From: Cordilura impudica
Lineage: Eukaryota > Arthropoda > Insecta > Diptera > Scathophagidae
Assembly (NCBI GenBank): GCA_963682025.1
Contig: OY821519.1
Coordinates: 4,725,447 to 4,789,446, forward strand
Length of the DNA stretch: 64,000 nt
Reading direction: 5' to 3'
Positions 32,891 through 43,888 of this stretch are shown here, one piece after another. Every line of letters starts with the position of its first letter. The stretch's first letter is position 1. The translations under genes and the position numbers were made by a program. The notes below the pieces were generated by a model. It worked only from the letters and a program-made list of their open reading frames with translations. It had not been told where the DNA came from and did not search any database.

Positions 32891-35186
32891 GAAGTCTCTT
32901 GTGTTTTATGTGAGTTGACATAACCTCACGGTGCTCTGAACACTGGATCGGAATATGCGCCGACCACCGCCCCATTGTGTAGTAAAAATACACTCCGTTA
33001 CCAATTCAAGATTTGTGCATTTGGGCAACAAATCCCACTCCTTGGTGGGGAGTCGAGGCCTACATTACACACCTCTGCTGTTCTAGGGTCACAGCACCCG
33101 GTTGAATGCAATTCCACATTGAGCTATGCTCGCCCCGCGATGTTGGGTATCACAGCCCCCACGATACCATGATACTCCCCAAGGGGCCGTACCCGCAAGT
33201 CAGCTGGAATCAATGATTCCAGGGGCATCTGACGTCCCGCGGTACCGGATATATACATATATATAGCCTCCAGTCAGACTTCGCAGCAAAGCTACTACCA
33301 GTATAGCTCCAAACAGCCATGGATTGGTGGCCATTCGAAGGTCTCAGTCCCACACCCAGACATTCACCCTGTGGGTGAGTGTGTAGGTACACGACTAAGC
33401 CCTTCTAGAAAACTTTGAGTATACACGAATGCGTACATCCTGTGGATGTAAACATGCGTGTGCGATCAAACCCTTCATAAACGTCTTCTTTTGAAGACTT
33501 CACATGCATACACATTCATACGACTCATTCATCATTCATAAGCACACTACTGACATCACAACCATCGTCCGTCAATATGACATGTAGAGAATCTAGGTCC
33601 CGTATGTCTGAGTAGAAAGTTCATATGCACAAAATATGGAACCAGTTCTCGGTAAAACGTCCACAGTCGCACTCAGACGTATTAGCCAAGGCCCTTTTAT
33701 GCAGAAATGCATTAAAAGACCCGTGGCCCGTAAGCAAAAAGCCCACACTCAGGCCAAAACCAAAGTCTGGACGTTCGGCCACGAACGTCACATCGCAAAT
33801 GAAGGCATATGTAACTCGTCCTTTGTCGCTAGTGTCCCACCTATTTTGTCATCTGGAGATAACACACTCAATTAATAGTGCCTTGCACTCCGTCCAGCTC
33901 TTCCCACTAAAGTCCTCGTTTGTTCCCTAGTCGCCTTGCAACAACGGCTGTCCTTTCCTGATCTTGTAGGCAATACTTTTACGTATCACCTCCAAGTCAA
34001 GAGGGGCTACACCTTCCAACACCTGCAAGGCCTCCGAGGAGACTGTATGACAACATGGCACACAAGCGAGCATGACCACTCTTTGACATGACATGATTTT
34101 CAGCTTTCCTCTGTCAATCGTAACCACGCTGGACCACAGCGAGGAACCATATGTTGCGCAAGCAACAACCAGTCCGTGGTAAATGGTCTGCATAGAATGC
34201 CAGCTGAGGCCCCAATCATTCCTAAGAATGTGCCGGACACATCCCAACACACCGGTCAACTTCGCCTTAACACGCTCGAGATGAACCAAGAAGTTCATAC
34301 GCTCACGCATTATTATCCCCAAGTATTTGACCTCGCTCGCATACTCAGCAACATCATCACAGTTTTGTCCATTGCTACATCAACACCTTTTCGTCTACTC
34401 CAATCGCAGACAATCTGCATGGCTTCCTCCCCCCTTCTCTCCAGCTCAGCACGAGACTGGCCTTCGATAAGAACGAGCCAGTCATCCCCATATTCGCACA
34501 CATTGTATGCAACCATCAGCCTCGGCAAAAGAGGATGATCCATCATTTGATTCCAAATAAATGGTCCGCAGATAGATCCCTGCGGACAACCTCTGACCAC
34601 CACAATGCACACGAACTCTTTCACACCAACGACGCAAGCCCGCCTGCCATAGAAGTAGATTTTCCATAGCTCCAGCTCTTGACAGCCGACCTCGCGTAGC
34701 CTCGCTAGAACGCCTTCCCATAACAGGAAGTCGAACGCACCTTTGAAATTAATAAAGATTCCGAGGACATATCCTTCCTCTGTCCTGCCCCCGCACGTTT
34801 TAATATGCTGCCAGGCGTCTTCTACACTCTTCCCTCCTTTGAAGCCAAATTGCCACTCACATGTGCCCTGGCCGATCCTCTCCTGAAGCCGTTTCACCAT
34901 AATCCTTTCCAATACTTTCCAAGCACCGGAAGCAGACTGATGCCCCTATAGGAACGAGGATTGCTCCTGATCCTATCGGGTGACTTCAGGAAAACAACGA
35001 CACATCTATCCGGTCACTCCGTCCATACCTGGAGACTTTCTACTCCGTGCCTGACAAATGCTCAACTCTAACTCAGTTCCATCCAATGGAGGACGGGGAT
35101 CCACCCCCTGAAAAGGAAGATGAATAGGACCCTCCACCTTTGGAAAGAACTCGCCCAGCAGAACGCGTATGCATGCCCCCCATGGC
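32891..35186 (-). mobile_element. R1-clade non-LTR retrotransposon, 5'-truncated
   Basis: About 2.3 kb on the minus strand, with higher GC than its surroundings. It contains the reverse transcriptase (about 35030-34310), the downstream ORF2 region and C-terminus (34322-33620), and a 3' untranslated region (33600-32891). No clear poly(A) tail. Flanked by a 14-bp imperfect target duplication within the hAT gene. The endonuclease domain and ORF1 are absent, consistent with incomplete reverse transcription. Confidence 0.75.
33620..35030 (-). pseudogene. R1-clade ORF2: reverse transcriptase and C-terminal domain
   Basis: The minus frame upstream of 34912 reads VVFLKSPDRIRSNPRSYRGI, then SLLPVLGK. 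The open frame 34912-34313 follows with LERIMVKRLQERI, QFGFKGGKSVEDAW, GIFINFKGAFDFLLW, the RGCPQGSICGP block, and CEYGDDWLVLIEG, where the catalytic pair is Y-G-D-D. After a frameshift near 34318, frame 34322-33927 reads LGIIMRERMNF and TIYHGLVVACATYGSSLW. Further down, LLTGHGSFNAFLHKR followed by a Cys-x-Cys motif matches the R1-type C-terminal zinc-finger-like region. Several stops and frameshifts. Inactive. Confidence 0.75.
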
Positions 35187-35506
35187 CATCAAAGAAGACA
35201 ATTTGATTATGAACAACGTGATGAAGTGTTCGATGAACCATGCAAAACTTTAAAGTAAATTTCTTTAACAATATCTTGAACAACGTGATGGCTTTCAACT
35301 AACTAAGTAACATAATAACAAATTCGATTTACTGTATAACTTCGGCAATATCACCAATATAACGGATAATGACATACAGAAATATTGTATGGATTTAGAA
35401 CTTCTCCTTACTGATGGCGATCAGAAGGATATTTCCGACTTGGATTTGTACCATTTGCAAAAAATAGCGGTTGGTCTTTGTAGAAAACTATCGGTTTAAT
35501 GCCGAC
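35187..35506 (+). pseudogene. hAT (ZMYM/DUF4371-type) transposase, third part
   Basis: After the R1-clade insertion the hAT reading resumes: RQFDYEQRDEVFDEP, KVNFFNNILNNVMAFN, then ITDNDIQKYCMDLELLLTDG and ISDLDLYHLQKIAVGLCRKL. This matches the pre-dimerisation region of ZMYM1-like hAT proteins. It breaks near 35506, where LTR-retrotransposon sequence is inserted. Confidence 0.65.
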
Positions 35507-35770
35507 GCGAGATATATCGGCTGGAATTCCTTCGTTATTCATCTTGTATTTGTGATTTTAGTTGAGTCGGGGTCACCAATGTAAAGGCTCAACTCCTTTC
35601 AATAAAAGATGATTTATATTTTTAGAATTGCGTTTGATTATTATATTTTATATTTTTTATATATTTTTGTATTTTACCAAATGACATGTAAAACCAATGT
35701 TATACGAAAAACTATAAGAATATATTCTTGTTGCCACAAATTAAAATACCTCAAAAATCATTCGTCACAC
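35507..35770 (-). mobile_element. LTR retrotransposon 5' end: LTR, primer site, gag start
   Basis: Read on the minus strand: an LTR-like segment of about 190 bp starting TGTGTGACGAATG (near 35770) and ending CTTTACA (near 35580), then TTGGTGACCCCGACTC, which resembles a primer-binding region. About 25 bp on, an ATG (35533) opens a frame reading MNNEGIPADISRVGIKP, like the start of gypsy/mag-type Gag. The rest is absent. hAT sequence continues on both sides. Confidence 0.5.
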
Positions 35771-36042
35771 AGATTGCTGTGATTCTTCTACCGAAATTAT
35801 AAAATATTTGCTAGTTAATAATTTAACAACCGCTTTGCCAAATATATATGTTGTATTACGAATCATAGGAACATATCAAAATCATAATTACATTGCCAAT
35901 AACTGTAGGGAGTGCAGAGAGAAGCTTTTCTAAGCTTAAATAAATAAAATCTTATTTGCACACCCAGATCGACTTGATGGTTTAGCCACCCTTTTATCGA
36001 AAGTGATATTGTAAGAAAATTGGAACTATATGATCTTATTAA
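35771..36042 (+). pseudogene. hAT transposase C-terminal dimerisation region
   Basis: STEIIKYLLVNNLTTALPNI, then VVLRIIGT. After a frameshift, LPITVGSAERSFSKLK, a stop, KSYL, and after another shift RLDGLATLLSKVI, ending DIVRKLELYDLIN. This is the conserved hAT dimerisation motif (vA.aERsFSkLk.ik...). It is interrupted at TTAA (36039-36042) by a piggyBac element and resumes at 38195 as TTAATGATTTTTGAA. Confidence 0.7.
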
Positions 36043-36149
36043 CCGTACGATTCATAACCAGCAAAACTCCTTTAATTTCATAACCAGGTACCCGGGTACC
36101 CGAAGTAGGTTGTTTTGCGTTTATTGAAATAAAATAATATTTTCCTGTA

Positions 36150-37492
36150 AATATTTTTGTTGTTGATTATATTTTGCGTTCTCAACTGTACAAATTTGTG
36201 GTCCAGCGCGGATTACTGAAAATATGACGCCTTTGCAGTGTTTCAAATCATACCTCACAGTGGAAATGGTGGATATAATAGTGCGCCACACAAATAGAAA
36301 AGCGCATGCCACATATAATGCGTACAATGAAGCGAATCCCAATAGACGTCAGTTGAAGTGGAAAGACACGACAATCAACGAAATTTATGCGTTCATTGGA
36401 ATGATTTTGATGGCTGGCACAAATCATTCTAATGACGAAAACGCAAGAGATTTGTGGACGTCACAGGCTCACCCAATATTCCGCGCCACCATGGGAATAA
36501 ACAAGTTTTTTCGATTTGCTGCGTTTTATGCGATTTGACGACCCCAGAACACGGGTAGAGCGGCAGCGTCAAGACAAAGCGGCGCCAATTCGCGATATTT
36601 GGATAATGCTCAATGCAAATCTTGCCAGATATTATGTGCCATCAGAATATTTGACCATTGATGAACAATTATATCCATACCGTGGTAGAACCAAATTCAC
36701 CCAATATATACCCTCGAAGCCAGCAAAATATGGCATAAAAGTAAGGTGGATTTGCGATGCCAAAAACTCATATCCACTTCATGGCCAAATATATACTGGC
36801 AAACAAGAAACTGGTCGTGAAGTTGGTGTTGGCGAAAGAGTGGTGAGAGATTTAGTTGGGCCATACTACGGTAGCGGACGAAATATAACAATGGATAATT
36901 TTTTTACGACGCTGCCGTTGGCTAGGCAACTAAAAGTAGAAAAGCTCAGCATTGTGGGTACACTCCGCCGCAACAAAGCTTACATCCCTGCGGAGATGAA
37001 AGAAGACAAAAAAAAGACGTTGGTTCAAGTTTAATTGGCTTCTACGACAACGTAACTCTGCTCCCATATAAGCAGCGGAAGTCCAACTCGGTCATCCTTC
37101 TTTCTAGTATGCATGATGATGCACAAATTGACGAGAATGGGAAACCAGAAATTATAAATTTTTATAACCAAACAAAAGGTGGGGTGGACGTAATGGACCA
37201 AACGCTCCAAGAATACACGACCCAGCGACAAACAAGAAGATGGCCGATGGCATTTTTCTATAACATCATTGATGTGAGCGCATTTGCATCAGACATCATA
37301 TATTATGGAAATAATCCAACTGCACGATACACCACGATGCGCAGGAAGAATTTCCTGCGTCAACTGGCAGAAAACCTGTGCATTCCTGTTATAGAAAATA
37401 GAATTTCAAATGTGCAAAGCGTGCGCCAATTTTCAACAAAAAATGCAATTGAAAGCATCATCGGAAGGCCGCTGGAGAGTGTGCTTTGTGCT
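36150..37492 (+). pseudogene. piggyBac transposase with two homopolymer frameshifts
   Basis: DDD transposase that excises and inserts precisely at TTAA. The frame is open upstream of the ATG at 36224 (ICGPARITENMTPLQCFKSY), so the natural start is further 5'. Three frames follow: 36224-36538, 36516-37034 and 37037-37492. The first shift lies in a T6 run (36506-36511), the second in an A8 run (37008-37015). Catalytic Asp candidates are all present: TIDEQLYPYRGR (36660), NITMDNFF (36894), GGVDVMDQ (37197 and 37206). YIPSKPAKYGIKVRW is the conserved block after the first Asp. The C-terminal Cys-rich domain is lost where family A sequence begins after LCAEG. Confidence 0.85.
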
Positions 37493-37927
37493 GAAGGGAT
37501 CATTTTTGGACTACTCATTAGTGGATGTAATGAACGCATACAAACCCAATTTGAGTAAGATCTATATGACAATTTGGATCTTATGGCAATTTATGTCGAT
37601 TTCATATGGGTAATTTGTATGGGGGCTAGGTCTGAACATGGACCGATTCTCACCAATTTCAATAGCGTTCATCTCATGGCCGATGAAAGCTTATATACCA
37701 AATTTCGTCAAAATATATTCATATTTGCGACCTGCAGTTTGATTACAAGCTTTACATGGACACACAGACGGACGGACGGACGGACGGACATTGTTAAATC
37801 AACTCAGAAAGTGATTCTGATTCGATCGGTATAATTAAAGATGGGTCTAGGTCAAATATTTTTGGTTGTTACAAACAGCAGCACAAAGTCATTATACCCA
37901 AACCACATAGTGGTATAGAGTATAAAA
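37493..37927 (+). mobile_element. Family A fragment A6 (3' half) inside the piggyBac
   Basis: Begins mid-element at GGGATCATTTTTGGACTAC and continues to the A 3' end: GGAC tract near 37768-37790, then CACATAGTGGTATAGAGTAT and AAAAA. The left 45% of family A is missing. It fuses in frame to the piggyBac transposase for about 19 codons. Confidence 0.75.
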
Positions 37928-38194
37928 ACGTTTTTTCATTTACATGTCAGGCATTTACATAGGAATTGCATTAGGGTACCCGGGGACCCGGTTGTGTGTT
38001 TATGGGGGTAAAACATTTAAAATCATTTTTTAAAGAAAATATTGAAAATATTTTGAATTTTTTCGTATTTAAATCTTAGTTTAGCCAAAATCTCTCATGA
38101 TTCGGAGTTTTATGTCCATATCTCAAAAATTATAGGCACAGCAGCACTTTAAAGTCAAAAAAGGTACACGGGTACCCGGTTATGAATCGTAGGG

Positions 38195-38567
38195 TTAATG
38201 ATTTTTGAATGAAATTATTTATTAAAAAAAATTTTTTTCTATTCCATAGATAAAAAAATCCACCAACATTATACAGAGTGCATCATTTAGTCAGTGGTTA
38301 ATTACCTAATTACCTTATTCCTTGGTTTGGTATAAAGAAATTTTATATATTAATTTTTATATAAAAAAACAAAACACAAACATTTTTATGTTGCATTTAA
38401 GTTTAATATATTAAAATAAACATAAAACTGGGAGTTAAATATAAAAATATTTTTTTTAATAATTCGTAATTTTGTTTAACAAAATAATGGTTTTCAGCTA
38501 TTTACAAAATATGGGGCGCGATTTGGACCCTTGGCCTAGGGCGCTACAAATGCTCGGGCCAGCGCTG
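38195..38567 (+). mobile_element. hAT element 3' end with terminal inverted repeat
   Basis: After the piggyBac the hAT resumes at TTAATGATTTTTGAATG. It then has an AT-rich 3' region and a GC-rich end: ATGGGGCGCGATTTGGACCC, GGCCTAGGGCGCTAC, finishing CTCGGGCCAGCGCTG at 38567. Read from outside this is CAGCGCTGGCCCGAG, typical of hAT termini. The matching left terminus was not found; it was probably lost at the A5 junction. Confidence 0.6.
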
Positions 38568-41500
38568 GACTCAAGATAAAATATTTGTATACTGATTTAA
38601 TTAAGCAAAGTTGAAAATAGTGGATTTTTTTTCATAAATACTTATTTTTTTAAATTATATAATTTTAATAAATCAACTTACGCTGCATTTACTGTGGCAA
38701 TTTGTTTTTTTGGTTCCTGCAGAATCATCGCCAAGTTGAAGGCCAGCCACAGTGTTATAATTCGGGATCTAGGCATGAATGTATCCGCTATTTTGCGATA
38801 TATCATTGAATCACTCATGGTGGAGGTGGTTGTGGTGTTGGTAGTATTGTTGATGTTATTGTTGTTGTTGAATAATGATCGCAATAAGACGTTGAAGTTC
38901 TCTTTGTGGTGATCTCTTAACAGTTATATCGTGAAGTGTGATATGTCCTTAAAAATTAATTACACTATATTGTATGTTTGTGTACAATGTGTGATTATTT
39001 TAAACTCTCTCTCCCTGTTGCTTTGATTTAAATGCAAATTTTACAGCAACATCATCGTTATCGTCATAGTACTGAGCATCGTTCACTTGATTTGGTTTAG
39101 AATATTTTTAGTTTTCTTTCTAAAAAATCGGTAATCCTTTTTATTTATTTAAATATGGCTGCTATTTATGTTAATGCTGTTGTTGGTGCGTCATTTTTAA
39201 TGATGATTATGCTAATATTGGTTGAGCGAATTAAGGTGAATTAATTTTGTTGTTGTTGTTCTTGTTGCTGTGTAGATATTCACTTGGCTTGTTTCTTTTT
39301 TTGTTTGCCTAATGAGAAATAACCCGTGGACTTTGTCGTTGGCTAAGTTGAATGGAATATATTTAGGATTTGTCTTTCATTTTCATAATGATTTTGTATG
39401 CGAATGTCGAGAATCCTTTTTTAGATTTTTTCTGTATAGTTCAACAGCTCCTTCTTTGTTGTTGTTGTTGTTGGTGTTTTTTAAGGATATTTTCATTAAA
39501 CGTATACACACACACACACAACTTTACATTTAACGTAGCTGTTGTCGATTTGTATAATACTCCACCAAATAGGCACTCTTTAGTATTAATGTGTTAGTGT
39601 ATGTTTTGTTGTATAGTCTACATGTCGTATACATACAATTCTTTTGTATGTTTTTTGTGTGTTTTGTGTGTGTTTATATGTGCGAGTGTGTGTTGTGTAG
39701 GTGGATGTCAAGGGGTTCTATGTGCGTACCTACTGGGTGTGTTTTGTTTTGATCTATATTTATTGGAGATATTTTTAAATATCTATTACGGTCGAGTTGT
39801 TTTTGTAGCTTAAGCCTAACCATGTAAAGAGTCTAATTTTAGTAAATCTAGCCTAAAGAGTTGGGCTTTTAGTACTTTACTTTTATTTAGTTGAAGTGTT
39901 TAACAAAGGATTTTTTTTTTAAATGTTTGCAAAACAACATTGATGCTAGTTGAGGAGTAGCAAAGTAGCAGTGATGTTAAATTATTTAGTTAATTCCAAT
40001 TGCATAACGATGAATTATTTTCTTTTTTAATTTCTATTGGTCTTTTGTTTGACGCCTTTAGTTTGTCGAAAGTATTTTAAACATTGCTATTGTTGTTGTC
40101 TTGGTATGATTAATGATAAGGTGACTATCGCTGATTTCATTACAATAGCAGCAGTACTTCGAGCGGATGTTTAATTGCAGCATTATTTTTACATTCATAT
40201 ATAAAAGTTAGAATATATTTTTTTTTGTTTAGGGGAACTGAACTCTATTCATTCGTTAGAAATAATAACCGTCTATATCCTCATTAATAGTAAATCACAC
40301 TTTGTTACCTTAAATGCTCTGGTTTTAATGACATTTCACCGTTGTTGCCAAAAATCTATTATCAACATCGTTGCTAGGCTTCCTAGATTTTCGAAATGGA
40401 TTCAATAGAAGAAACATATGTTTTGTTGTTGTTGTTGGATTTGTAGTTGTCGATTGTTGCTGGTGGCTTGGATAGGTGTAACTAAACATTATTAAGTTTA
40501 CTAGCACATTATATTGTTTGGGGGTTTTTTTTTGTTCAAATACTTTTAAAAATATTTAAGGATTTTAATAATTTTATTATGGTTTTTATTCTGGCTGGTA
40601 TCTAGAGCACAAATCTATATATATATATATATATATTTATATATGTTTTAATTTCAATACCTTTTTACACTTTTCAGCACTTTATTAAAACTTTTTAAAA
40701 ATGTTCCTTTTTATTTTCATGGTATGCTGATTTTCTATATTGAAATTTATTTTTTTTTTTTTTTACAAAATATACATAAATTGCTTAGGTTTATGCGCCA
40801 TAAAGTATACTACAAACGTTGAGTATCAATGTGCTTTAGGCACTGAGTTAAGAGTAAATATTATGGGAGCCTAGTTTTCATAAACTCAACTCTACTTTGC
40901 TCAATTCAACTCATACACAAAACTTGTTTTACCTAAAGTCACACTAGAACTCTTCTCAATATTTGCAGTTTCCAAAAATGTATCTCTCATTTTTATTTTC
41001 ATGTCAATTATTTGCATTCTCTTTTCCATTTTACTTCTATCTCTCATTCTCTTCTAAGAACGCATACATGTGTATATGTTTGTGTTTCGCTAAAAGTCTT
41101 TAAACTTTTTACTGTTATGCAGACATCAAATAAAGAAAAAAAAAAAAAAAACTCGGAAAAATCACCTTTTTATTTATTTTTCTTTGCTTTTATTTACATT
41201 TAAATATGTATGAATTTTGCTATATTGCTATATTATAAATGTATGTATGTATATAATCGTGTCCCGTCGGAAAGACTGTTGTAATAAAACAGCTCAAATG
41301 ATTTGAATTAACAAGCTGAATTTGGGAAGATTAGCGTTTTAATTTGGAATCTTTATTATTTCGGCCAGTTTAAGTTTTGAACAATCAGAAAATCCCCATT
41401 ATTTGTTTTATGTCACGAGTGCTGTACAATAAATTTCTAAAAAACTGTATCAACAATTTTTTTTTTCAATTCTGTAGCTACTTTGTCAATTTTTGGCAAA

Positions 41501-42115
41501 TTTAATACTTTTTGAAATTTAAAATTTCTGATGGGAAGTTTTAGTCCAATTAAAAAAAAATATCTTAATATTTATCCCTTCTTATCAATACGCATCGTCT
41601 GAGGGGGACAACTACAACAAATTCGAAAATGAAGCAATTATATGCGACGTGATAACGTACACGATGGTAACGCCGTTGTTAACAAATTGAAATATATAAA
41701 AAAATTTATTTAAAGTCAAACCATTTGATCTTGAGCCTGATTTAATTCCAAAAATTATCAATTTTATGGAATATGATTAAAATATTTTTAATCCGATACA
41801 TAAAGCAGAATTAATTAGCTTTTCTCTTTTTAACGGTTAATTAATTGTCATATAATTATAAAATTCATCACTCAAGTTCGCATAAAGTGTTTAGTTCTGT
41901 CAAAAATATTTATCGTTATTAAAACAATTTATTTCACTTTTTCAGGGTCTCGTCTCGGGCCAAAGAGTTTGGCGTTCTCAGGCAAAACTTTATGACATTT
42001 CATATTTATTTAGTTTTCAGCTTTAATTTAAGAACCAGTAATGATTTTCATTCTTCAGCAAAATTGTAGTTGACGCTTAAAAAAATAGTATTTATTAATA
42101 TTTCTATGTAAAAAA
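38568..42115 (-). other. Transposon-poor host-like DNA around a candidate exon
   Basis: About 3.5 kb without recognised mobile elements. It is rich in TTG/CAA triplet runs (39244-39265, 39455-39475, 40420-40445), has an AC tract (39507-39521) and a TA tract (40617-40637). On the minus strand this resembles the CAA-rich 5' untranslated and regulatory DNA of fly neuronal genes (inference). Open frames at 39312-39813 are T-rich and not supported as genes. Confidence 0.4.
38682..38818 (-). CDS. Candidate first coding exon of a secreted or membrane protein
   Basis: Minus-strand ATG at 38818 in a good fly start context (CTCCACCATGAGTG) opens 45 codons plus two bases (137 nt). It ends at GCAGC followed by the strong splice-donor sequence GTAAGTTG (38681 downwards). 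The peptide starts MSDSMIYRKIADTF and then holds a hydrophobic stretch, IITLWLAFNLAMIL, at residues 20-33, followed by QEPKKQIATVNA. This fits an N-terminal signal peptide or signal anchor. The sequence upstream is CAACAACAA-rich, like a fly 5' UTR. If real, the transposon-filled region from 38.68 kb down to 1 would be its first coding intron. I do not recognise the protein; the other exons are outside the window. Confidence 0.45.
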
Positions 42116-42420
42116 TGACAAGTAAGAAAATTATAGTCGGTATAGACCGACTATACGGTACCCTATACCATGCGTTCAAAGACCTTATTCATAAGGTCCA
42201 ACTAAATAGATATAGAAATAAGCATAAACCAAATTTGAGTGGAATTTTTATGAATTTTTTTGACTTTGAATATGAAAAAGTTCATATCGGATGCTATATT
42301 TATATGGGGACTAGGCCGAAAAATGGACCGATAGTGACCATATTTGGTAAGGCCGCTAATTTTTTGCAAAAATAAATACAAACCAAATTTTAAAAAAATC
42401 TGTGCAACATTTTTAAGTTT

Positions 42421-43414
42421 GATGTGTCAACATCTATAGATACGCGCAGGGGGTTAAAAATCTATTTCACAATACAATCACAAAAACAGCGTAAGACAAA
42501 ATCGGTGTGACTTATGATTGTATTGGTGAAAAATTATGATATGAATAACCTTTTGGTAAATGAAAAATGAAAAATAAAAATAAAAAATTAAAAATAAAAA
42601 TCGAAATGTAAAAATGAGAAATGAAAAAAGAAAAATAAAAAATGAGAAATTATAAATAAAAAAAGGAAAAAATTAAAATTAAAAAATAAAAAAGAAATAT
42701 GAAAAATAGAAAATAAAAAATGAAAAATTAAAAATAAAAAATGAAAAATGGAAATGGTAAAATTAAAAATAAAAATGAAAAATGAAAAATAAAAAATGAA
42801 AAATAAATCATTAAAACTGAAAAATAAAAAAATTAAAAATAAAAAAAATAGAAATTAACCAGTTGTAATAAAATATGAAAAATTAAAAAAAAAATGAATA
42901 ATAAAAAATAAAATTAAAAGTAAAAAATTAAAAATGAAAAATGGAAAATGTAAAAATTAAAAATAAAAAATGGAAAATAAAAAATGAAAAAGAAAAAATT
43001 AAAAATGAAACATGCAAAATAAAAAATTAAAAATTAAAAATAAAAAAATTAAAAATGAAAAAATTACAAACTAACCAGTTGTAGTAAAAGAAATAAGAAA
43101 TGAAAAATGAAAAATTAATAATAAAAAATGAAAAATAAAAAATGAAAAATGAAAGTTATAAACATGAAAAATGAAAATTAAAGTTATAAACATGAAAAAT
43201 AAAAAATGAAAAATGAAAAACGAAAAATGAGAAAGGAAAAAAAATGAAAAATGAAAAATTACAAAATTAAAAATTAACCAGTAATAAATAATAATAAATA
43301 TTTTTATAATGGCAGTGCCCCTGCAGTTGATTGCTATAGGTGATACATAGAGGACGCTTTCTGTTTGATTTTAAAAAAGTGCAATAAAAAATCTTTAATT
43401 ACTTTAATCACATC
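42421..43414. mobile_element. Family C element copy C3 with AAAAATG-type array
   Basis: Left terminus T2: GATGTGTCAACATCTATAG, CGCGCAGGGGGTTAAAAATC, CACAATACAATCACAAAAAC. Then an array of 7-mers of AAAAATG/AAAAATA type (about 42541-43280). Then GCCCCTGCAGTTGATTGCTA and GCTTTCTGTTTGATTTT, and a shortened T1 end near TTTAATCACATCA, where about 30 bp are deleted relative to C4. Confidence 0.75.
42541..43280 (+). repeat. AAAAATG/AAAAATA 7-bp degenerate array
   Basis: About 740 bp of AAAAATGAAAAATAAAAAA-type repeats with TTAAAAAT variants. Phrases such as AACCAGTTGTAATAAAA interrupt it periodically (near 42857 and 43074), suggesting larger duplications within the array. Confidence 0.8.
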
Positions 43415-43888
43415 ATTTTTTTGGCAGATTTAAGTGAAGATCGGGAAGCAGCTTTATATGGGGGCTATGACTAGGAATAGTGTTATAGGGTTTATTTTTG
43501 GACTACTGATTCCAACTTGACCGAAATGTATATGATAATGTGGTTCTTATGGCAATTTAGGTCGATTTCATAGGGGTCATTTGTATGAGGACTTGTTTTG
43601 AACATGTACCGGTTTTCACCAATTTCAATAGCGTTCATGCTATGGCCGATAGAAACTTATCTACCAAATTTCATTAAAATATATTTGCCTTTGCTGTAGT
43701 TCGACTACAAAGTTTACATGGGCACACAGGCGGACGGAAAGTGATTCTGAGTCGATCGGTATAATAAGAGATGGGTCTAGGTCAAATATTTTTGATAGTT
43801 ACAAACACCAGCACAAAGTCATTATGCCCTAACCACATAGTGGTATAGGATATAAAAATACTGATTGTATGGTAGATTTAATATTAAA
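43415..43888 (+). repeat. Left copy of a tandem segmental duplication
   Basis: This segment (right half of A7 plus the flank ACTGATTGTATGGTAGATTT AATATTAAAA) is repeated at 45475-45976 with the same flank. Each copy is preceded by a family C array and its T1 end, so the duplicated unit is array + C end + half A element + flank. Confidence 0.7.

Larger units (their letters stand above)
36043..38194 (+). mobile_element. piggyBac transposon with A6 insertion
   Basis: Bounded by TTAA at 36039-36042 and 38195-38198, the standard piggyBac target duplication. The terminal inverted repeats begin CCGTACGATTCATAACC (left) and end GGTTATGAATCGTAGGG (right). GGTACCCGGGTACCCG at about 36088 and GGTACCCGGGGACCCGG (about 37975) with GGTACACGGGTACCCGG (about 38163) form subterminal palindromic repeats. 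It carries a frameshifted transposase whose C-terminal end is replaced by family A sequence (37493-37927). Inserted near the end of the hAT gene. Confidence 0.85.
42117..43859 (+). mobile_element. Family A element copy A7, split by C3
   Basis: Left half 42117-42420 (AAGTAAGAAAATTATAGTCG; the palindrome has one change, GGTATAGACC). Right half 43415-43859 (AGATTTAAGTGAAGATCGGG to GTGGTATAGGATATAAAAA). The two halves join at the same point in the A consensus, GTTTTTGAT/AGATTTAAG, with family C copy C3 between them. The GGAC tract is reduced to GGCGGACGG. Confidence 0.75.

Noticed and set aside
34176..34538. 120-codon plus-strand frame
   Set aside because: Antisense shadow of the R1-clade reverse transcriptase.
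39312..39813. Three overlapping plus-strand frames of 70-75 codons
   Set aside because: Leu/Phe/Cys/Val-rich translations of TTG and TG runs with no domains.
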